From JADJWR01 sp964509545 (GTDB lineage Bacteria; Pseudomonadota; Gammaproteobacteria; Burkholderiales; Burkholderiaceae_F): a DNA stretch of 64,000 nt. The notes below the pieces were generated by a model. The model was not told the DNA's origin. It ran no database searches and worked only from the letters and a program-made list of their open reading frames with translations. Below, one piece after another: positions 58,799-64,000 of the stretch; positions within the stretch are counted from its first letter, which is position 1; every line of letters starts with the position of its first letter. A program made the position numbers and the translations under genes. The stretch spans positions 1-64,000 of the forward strand of contig CAZDXQ010000008.1 in assembly GCA_964509545.1 (NCBI GenBank). The letters are read 5' to 3'.

Positions 58799-60997
58799 TC
58801 AGAGAAACGGTCTGGCGCGTTCGAGCAGTTCGGCGAGACCGGGTTCGTTGGGGTTGCGCGGCTTGCCGGGATGAATGATCGCTACCTGGCAGGCCTCGGC
58901 GGCCTCGACCAGTTGCCGGTAGGTGCCGGCGCTCGCATCCTTGATGTAAGCCTGCTTGTTGTCGTTGTAAGCAAACATCTGGTCGTTGATGTTCCTGCAT
59001 TCGCCGCAGCTCGGGCAGCGCGCGGTTTCGATCCACGGATCGTCCGACGGAGGCTTGTCCTCGCCGGCGGCCGGCTCGGTTGCCGCTGCCGGCACCGCAG
59101 GTGCCGGCGGCGGCACCGCAGCGCGCGCGGCTGCGCCAGCTTCGGCATCCATGCGCAGCTGCTCCTCCCACGCCGCCTTTTCGCGCGCCAGCAGTTGCTG
59201 CGCATGCGAGTCATTGATGCCGCCGTGCTCCTGCAGGCGATGCCAGAGCAGCAGGCAGCGGCGGGTGGCCTGCATCAGCCGCGCGTCGACCAGCACCCGG
59301 TGCAGCACGCCCTTGTCATCGGCGGCCCAGATGAACGGCACGCGGTCGGCGGCGGTCTTCTGCTCGAGTTCCAGCCAGGCCGCCGCCGGCATCATGCGCG
59401 GGTTCCAGCGGCTGCGCGGCACGATCGCGAAGTGAGAGGCATAGCGGCGATCGCACAGCACGAAGTCGGCGTAGGTGAAGGCGGTCGGCTCGGTCACGCG
59501 CTGCAGTGCTTCGTCGGCGTATTGAAGCTGCGCCGCCGGCCAGTCGGTCTGCGGCGACGGATTGTTCTCCAGCGAGAAGCGGCTGGCCCAGTTCCCGCCC
59601 GCCGCGGCGTCGTAGGTGAAGGCGGGGAAAGCGCGCGATTCCATCGCCGCGGCCGCGGCGAGGTAGGGCGGCACGACCTTGCCTTCGGCGGTGCCGGAAT
59701 ACACGCAGAACAACGCCGGGCTGCGCGCACGCATCCCGGCGCCGATGCGATCGCGCAGCGCGTACAGGTTGGAGCTCGGCGACTGCAGCACGAACATGCC
59801 GCCCAGGCCCATCGCGGTGGTCGCCAGGCGCGCGCTGCGCACGCCGAACGCAAAATGGCCCGTGCCGATCGACGCTTCCTCGAGCAGGTCGTCGGTCTGA
59901 ACCAGCACCTTGACCGGCAGGCCCGACGACAGCAAGTCGAGCAGGCCGGCGTTTTCCGGCGCGTCGTTGCGGCCCGGCGGGATGCACACCAGGTAATCGG
60001 GAAACAGGGCGAGGTCGTCGGCGGTGAGCGCGTATTCGTCGTAGCGCTCGAAGTAGGCATCGTGCTCGGCCTCGGCATAGCGGCCTTCGGCCTCGAGTTC
60101 GGCGATGGCCAGCGCCTTGACCACCTCGACCAGTGCCGGCAGCCGCTCGCGGTAGGCGCTCGTGGCGGCGGCGCAGTCATCGAAGCGGAATCCGAAGGTT
60201 TCCGTCGCCGGGGCGCTGCCTTTCGCGGCGGCGTAGAAGCGCTGCGCGCGCAGGACGGCCAGGGCGCGCTCGATGCGCGCGCGGCGCGATGCCGGCAGCG
60301 GATCGCGCGTGGCGCCGCCAAGCAGCCGCGACATGGCATCGAAGTCGAATTCGCGCTCGTGCGGCCCGCCCAGGCAGGCGCGCAATGCCTGCGGGGTGCG
60401 ACCGGCCGGCGAGTTGATGTGCGCGGCGCGCAGGATGTCCGACAGGCGCACGATCAGCGTGTCGGCCAGCTTGCGGAAGGCTCGCGTCTTCTCGGCCAGC
60501 ATGGCCCGCCACAGGTGCTCGAGCAGGCGCGCCGGCATGGCGCGGTCGCAGTCGAGCACCGGCCCGTCCATCTGCATCGCCTCGATGATCTTCTCGAACA
60601 CCTGCCGCGCCGAGCCGTCCTCGTCCGTGCCCAGGCGGGCCGCCGCTTCGCCCCACAGTTCCGTCAGCGTGCCGGTGTGCCCACCGGCGACCCGGCTGCG
60701 GATCTCGCGCTCAAGCCGCAGGCCATGGCGCCGCAGCCGTTCGCCGTCGATGCCGCGCGGCGCGGCCTCGCGCAGCGCATTGCCGATGAGGCTCGACAGC
60801 GAGCGCACGGCGCCAGCCTCGGCCCCTTCGACGACCAGCACCACCGGAAAGTCGTAACGCAGGCGGCTGAGGTCGCGGTACGGGGCCAGCAGCGCCGGAA
60901 GGAGGCGGGCGCCGTCGACGGTCGCCAGGTCGCGCTCCGCCCGCTTGCCGGTCATGTGGAAGACAAACTGTTCCTGGAATCCTGCGGCCATGTCCAT
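58799..60997 (-). CDS. Large ferredoxin-containing protein, PFOR-like
   Basis: 732 residues. The middle (about 370-500) resembles a pyruvate-ferredoxin-oxidoreductase domain (GMFVLQSPSSNLYALRDRIGAG, RARSPALFCVYSGT, FPAFTYDAAAGG). The C-terminal 70 residues have a ferredoxin motif CPSCGEC with NDQMFAYNDNKQAYIKDASA and a later cysteine in EACQVAII, enough for one [4Fe-4S] cluster. The N-terminal 350 residues are helical with no known domain. It follows korB on the same strand after a 183-base gap. Probably an electron-transfer partner of KorAB, but this is inference. Confidence 0.7.
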   Translation of the reverse strand: MDMAAGFQEQFVFHMTGKRAERDLATVDGARLLPALLAPYRDLSRLRYDFPVVLVVEGAEAGAVRSLSSLIGNALREAAPRGIDGERLRRHGLRLEREIRSRVAGGHTGTLTELWGEAAARLGTDEDGSARQVFEKIIEAMQMDGPVLDCDRAMPARLLEHLWRAMLAEKTRAFRKLADTLIVRLSDILRAAHINSPAGRTPQALRACLGGPHEREFDFDAMSRLLGGATRDPLPASRRARIERALAVLRAQRFYAAAKGSAPATETFGFRFDDCAAATSAYRERLPALVEVVKALAIAELEAEGRYAEAEHDAYFERYDEYALTADDLALFPDYLVCIPPGRNDAPENAGLLDLLSSGLPVKVLVQTDDLLEEASIGTGHFAFGVRSARLATTAMGLGGMFVLQSPSSNLYALRDRIGAGMRARSPALFCVYSGTAEGKVVPPYLAAAAAMESRAFPAFTYDAAAGGNWASRFSLENNPSPQTDWPAAQLQYADEALQRVTEPTAFTYADFVLCDRRYASHFAIVPRSRWNPRMMPAAAWLELEQKTAADRVPFIWAADDKGVLHRVLVDARLMQATRRCLLLWHRLQEHGGINDSHAQQLLAREKAAWEEQLRMDAEAGAAARAAVPPPAPAVPAAATEPAAGEDKPPSDDPWIETARCPSCGECRNINDQMFAYNDNKQAYIKDASAGTYRQLVEAAEACQVAIIHPGKPRNPNEPGLAELLERARPFL

Positions 60998-61068
60998 GGC
61001 GAATGCTCTGTTGGCTTGCTGCGGAATCGCGCGATCGGGCTTGTGAAGTTCACTTGCGGCGACGATGT

Positions 61069-61090
61069 CGTCCCCGCGCTGGCGGGGACG
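61069..61090 (-). repeat. Hairpin between korB and the PFOR-like gene
   Basis: CGTCCCCGC, loop GCTG, then GCGGGGACG: a perfect 9-bp stem in the 183-base gap. No T run. It could set the relative level of the two genes, as REP-like elements do. Confidence 0.55.
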
Positions 61091-61180
61091 CAGCCTCCGG
61101 GATGCAACGTCGCCGGTTCGCCGCTTGCGTGGCGATGGCGGACGCGGCGTGCTCTGCCCTGAACATCGGCCAGCCGCGTC

Positions 61181-62170
61181 CTACGCCGCCCGCTGCATCT
61201 CGCCCTCGTCGGGCCAGATGGTGAACTTGTCCATCTCGGCTTCGAGACCGGCGCGGATCGCCTCCGGCGTTCGCACTTCGCCGATGTGCTTCAGGTCCTC
61301 ATAGCAGGGCACGTCCGGGTTGTGATACAGGATGCCGACCGGGATCGGGTCCTGGGTGGAGGCGATCTCGCGCGCCTGGTGGATGTTCAGCGGATCGTGT
61401 TCGCGCTGGTTCTTGTAGATGCGCGACAGTTCGGCGCCCACCTGCAGTCCATTGTCGTGCGTCAGCAGCAGCGTGCGGCCCGGATCCTGCAGCCACGGCT
61501 CGAACATCTTCGGCAGCCACTCGGGACAGCGCTGGATGATGCGGATGAACGAGAAGCCGCGGTGCCTGAACGCCTTGGCGATGACGTCGTACAGAAGTTC
61601 CGGAATCCAGTCGACGCACTGGGCGACGAAGGAGACGTTCTGCACGCCGAGGGTCACGGTCAGCGGATTGAGCGCCTCGAGCAGCGCGCCCTTCGGCGTG
61701 GTGTTGCTCTTCAGTCCGACCGGCGAGGTCGGCGAGGCCTGCTTCTTGGTCAGCCCGTAGACCTGGTTGTCGTGCAGGATCACCGTCATGTTCATGTTGT
61801 AGCGGATGGCGTGGATCCAGTGCGCCGCGCCGATGCTGCAGCAGTCGCCGTCGCCGGTGTTGACGAACACGTGCAGGTCGGGCCGCGCCATCTTCACGCC
61901 CTCGGCGACCGGAAAAGCACGCCCGTGGATGCCGTGGAACCCGTAGGTCTTCATGTAGTGCGGCAGCCGGCTCGAGCAGCCGATGCCGGAGACGAAGACC
62001 GTGCGTTCGGGCGCCAGATCCTCGTCGCGACACAGCCGCTGCACGGCGGTGAGGATGGCGTTGTCGCCGCAGCCGCTGCACCAGCGCGGCACGCCGCCCT
62101 GGTAGTCCTCGAGGCTGTGATGCTCCTCGTGCAGGCGGATGATGCATTGTGAAACGGGCATCGTGGTCAT
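61181..62170 (-). CDS. korB: 2-oxoacid:ferredoxin oxidoreductase beta subunit (KorB-like)
   Basis: 329 residues, the thiamine-diphosphate subunit. Cysteines for a [4Fe-4S] cluster in WCSGCGDNA, GIGCSSRLP and the later QRCPEW. The TPP motif is NTGDGDCCSIG followed by NNM-type residues and LHDNQVYGLTKKQ. ATG overlaps the korA stop (ATGA). It converts 2-oxoglutarate, or a similar 2-oxoacid, and CoA to the acyl-CoA with reduced ferredoxin. Confidence 0.93.
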   Translation of the reverse strand: MTTMPVSQCIIRLHEEHHSLEDYQGGVPRWCSGCGDNAILTAVQRLCRDEDLAPERTVFVSGIGCSSRLPHYMKTYGFHGIHGRAFPVAEGVKMARPDLHVFVNTGDGDCCSIGAAHWIHAIRYNMNMTVILHDNQVYGLTKKQASPTSPVGLKSNTTPKGALLEALNPLTVTLGVQNVSFVAQCVDWIPELLYDVIAKAFRHRGFSFIRIIQRCPEWLPKMFEPWLQDPGRTLLLTHDNGLQVGAELSRIYKNQREHDPLNIHQAREIASTQDPIPVGILYHNPDVPCYEDLKHIGEVRTPEAIRAGLEAEMDKFTIWPDEGEMQRAA

Positions 62171-64000
62171 GAGCTGGCTCCCTGCAGCTTGGCGCGGATG
62201 GCGTCGCAGACGGTCCCGGGCTTGATCGGCTGGCCGCGCGCCTCGCTCCAGCAGTCGACGTCGACCAGATAGCGCGAGCGCAACAGCATCGCCAGCGGCG
62301 CGTAGCGGCGGTTGTCCTCGTCGATCAGCGCGTCGGCGGGGCGGTCGGACCACGTGCCTTCGACCGTCATCACGTGGCCGAAGCGCTGCATGATCTGCTT
62401 GATTCCCGAGGGCATCGGCTGGATGAAGCGCAGGTGCAGCGCCGAGACCTTCAGCCCTTCGCCGCGCAGGCGCTCGACTGCTTCCTCGATCACGCCCTTG
62501 GTGCTGCCCCAGCCGACCACGAGAAGATCACCCTCGGCGTCGCCGAACACCGGCGGCGTCTTCAACGTCTTCTGCAGCGCCGCCAGCTTCAGGCTGCGCG
62601 CACGCAGCCCCTCTTCGTTGATCGACGGGTCGTAGGCGACCTTGCTGGCTCGGTCGTGTGCCAGCCCGGTCAGCGTGTGCATGCCGCCGGGCTGGCCGGG
62701 AATGAAGCGGCGCGCCAGGCCGGTCGTGTCGTCCCAGTCATAACGTCTGGCGCCCTGCGGCACCGGCGTCTGGTCCAGCGGCGGCGCCAGCCAGTCGGCG
62801 TTGAACGTCGGCCGCGGAAACGGCTGCTGCGCGGTGGCCAGGCTCGCATCGGACAGCACCACCACGACCATGTTGAACGTCTCCGCGATCTTGCGCGCGG
62901 TGATCATCGAGTAGAAGCAGTCCTCGATGCTGGAGACGGCCATCACGACCTTCGGCGCGTCGCCGTGGCTGCCGAAGATCGAAGTCAGCAGGTCGCCCTG
63001 CTCGACCTTGGTCGGCTGGCCGGTGCTCGGTCCGCCGCGCTGCACGTTGACCACCACCAGCGGGATCTCGGCCATCACCGCCAGGCCGATCGCCTCCTGC
63101 TTCAGCGAATAACCGGGGCCGGAGGTGATCGTCACCGCGCACTTGCCGGCATACGAGGCGCCAATGGCGAAGGCGCAAGCGGCGATCTCGTCCTCGGCCT
63201 GGTGCACAAGGCCGCCAACGCGCTCGAAGCACTCCGACAGGTAGTGCGAGGCCGAAGTTGCGGGCGTAATCGGGTACATGGCGCAGATGTCCATGCCCGA
63301 AGCGAGCACGCCCAGCGCGATCGCCGTGTTGCCATTGACCACGATCTGCGGTTCGCTGATCTTCTGCGCCGGGATGCTGTACTTGATGTGGAGGTTGGCT
63401 TCGGCCCAGGCAAACCCGGCATCGACCAGGCCCTGGTTGACCTGGATGACCTTCTGTTCCTTCTTGCCGAAGGTCAGCGCCACCTGCTCGCGGGCCAGAT
63501 CGAGGTCGAAGCTGTAGATGCTGGCGAGCACGCCGAGCACGAACATGTTCTTGCCGCGCCGCGCATCGGCGACCAGCTTGCGGCACTCGCGCTCCAGCGG
63601 CACCTCCAGCACGCGGTAGCCGGCTTCGATCAGGCCGGCCACTGTGTCGGTGTATGACTTGACGATCGCCGGGTCGCGATGCTCGCGCCACATGCTTTCG
63701 AGCAGGATGGTGGCGCCGTCCTTCAGTTCACCGGCGCGCACGCGGCCGAGCAGCACCTGCTCGTTGAAGGCGACCACCAGATCGGTCTCGTCGCCGCCGT
63801 TGCTCACCGCCTTGGCGCCGATGCGGATGCGGATGCCGCTGGCGCCGGCGACACTGCGCGCCGGCGGCTGGATCTCGGCCGGGATGATCTCCACGGTCCA
63901 GATGCCGTTGCCGCTGCGCGCAGCGATGGCGCCGAGCGACTGGCCGCAGCGCTGCGCGCCCTCGCCGGAGTCGCTGATCACCTCGACGATGTGCTCGGGC
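62167..64000 (-). CDS. korA: 2-oxoacid:ferredoxin oxidoreductase fused gamma-alpha subunit (KorA-like), N-terminus off the window
   Basis: 610 residues visible. The start lies beyond the right edge; the first residues seen are EHIVEVISDSGEGAQ, near the usual N-terminus. The gamma domain (about 1-180) is followed by the alpha domain with NGNTAIALGVLASGMDICAM and YPITPATSASHYLSE. The fused gamma-alpha form is common for KorA. Only a few N-terminal residues are likely missing. Confidence 0.93.
   Translation of the reverse strand, partial: PEHIVEVISDSGEGAQRCGQSLGAIAARSGNGIWTVEIIPAEIQPPARSVAGASGIRIRIGAKAVSNGGDETDLVVAFNEQVLLGRVRAGELKDGATILLESMWREHRDPAIVKSYTDTVAGLIEAGYRVLEVPLERECRKLVADARRGKNMFVLGVLASIYSFDLDLAREQVALTFGKKEQKVIQVNQGLVDAGFAWAEANLHIKYSIPAQKISEPQIVVNGNTAIALGVLASGMDICAMYPITPATSASHYLSECFERVGGLVHQAEDEIAACAFAIGASYAGKCAVTITSGPGYSLKQEAIGLAVMAEIPLVVVNVQRGGPSTGQPTKVEQGDLLTSIFGSHGDAPKVVMAVSSIEDCFYSMITARKIAETFNMVVVVLSDASLATAQQPFPRPTFNADWLAPPLDQTPVPQGARRYDWDDTTGLARRFIPGQPGGMHTLTGLAHDRASKVAYDPSINEEGLRARSLKLAALQKTLKTPPVFGDAEGDLLVVGWGSTKGVIEEAVERLRGEGLKVSALHLRFIQPMPSGIKQIMQRFGHVMTVEGTWSDRPADALIDEDNRRYAPLAMLLRSRYLVDVDCWSEARGQPIKPGTVCDAIRAKLQGASS

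Noticed and set aside
58871..61162. 763-codon plus-strand frame opposite the PFOR-like gene
   Set aside because: Shadow composition (R, Q, A, H rich), no motif; the minus-strand frame has a clear ferredoxin motif and operon context.

Overview
The window looks like the chromosome of a GC-rich, chemolithotrophic sulfur-oxidising betaproteobacterium. I infer this from the combination of sat-aprMBA, a soxYZ-AXB cluster, tusA-dsrE2, and a typical betaproteobacterial gntR-sdhCDAB-sdhE-gltA block with divergent mdh; I cannot name the species. I see no insertion sequence, prophage or CRISPR array. Coding density is high, and most genes sit in long co-directional runs with overlapping start and stop codons.

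Region 1 (1-18.7 kb) is sulfur metabolism. On the minus strand sat-aprM-aprB-aprA (aprA cut by the window edge) encodes the APS reductase/ATP sulfurylase route from sulfite to sulfate. Divergently, a TauE-type exporter, a small membrane protein, a tandem Usp protein, a helix-turn-helix/ferredoxin/flavin-reductase fusion, a CMD-Rieske fusion and siroheme synthase (cysG) run together. After a short minus-strand pair (an uncharacterised protein and an S24-like protein) come tusA-dsrE2 and then soxY-soxZ-soxA-soxX-tlpA-soxB-thioredoxin. No soxCD is present, so this looks like a truncated Sox system that needs another sulfane-sulfur route. A 17-bp motif, related between sites, lies upstream of sat, of tusA and of soxY. 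A tRNA-Ser(UGA) ends the region.

Region 2 (18.8-34 kb) holds a polysaccharide-chain-length protein fused to a degenerate tyrosine-recombinase domain, then a purine uptake and breakdown group (BMP-type ABC transporter, patatin-like lipase, guanine deaminase), an FtsX-type permease, a truncated haemoglobin, rmuC and an NmrA-like protein.

Region 3 (34-41.4 kb) holds a PcfJ-like protein, aroG, a methionine-type aminotransferase, a GNAT-exonuclease fusion, an orphan PIN protein, an alcohol dehydrogenase and a DUF2237 protein.

Region 4 (41.4-51.7 kb, all minus) is a Mla-type lipid transport operon (ompA-like, mlaE with N-terminal STAS, mlaF, mlaD, lipoprotein) downstream of acnA, small envelope proteins, a CitE-like lyase and mdh.

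Region 5 (51.7-64 kb) is gntR-sdhCDAB-sdhE-gltA on the plus strand, then korA-korB, a PFOR-like ferredoxin protein and comB on the minus strand. A ferredoxin-dependent 2-oxoacid oxidoreductase thus sits beside the TCA genes where related bacteria often keep the NAD-linked 2-oxoglutarate dehydrogenase, in keeping with autotrophic or anaerobic life.
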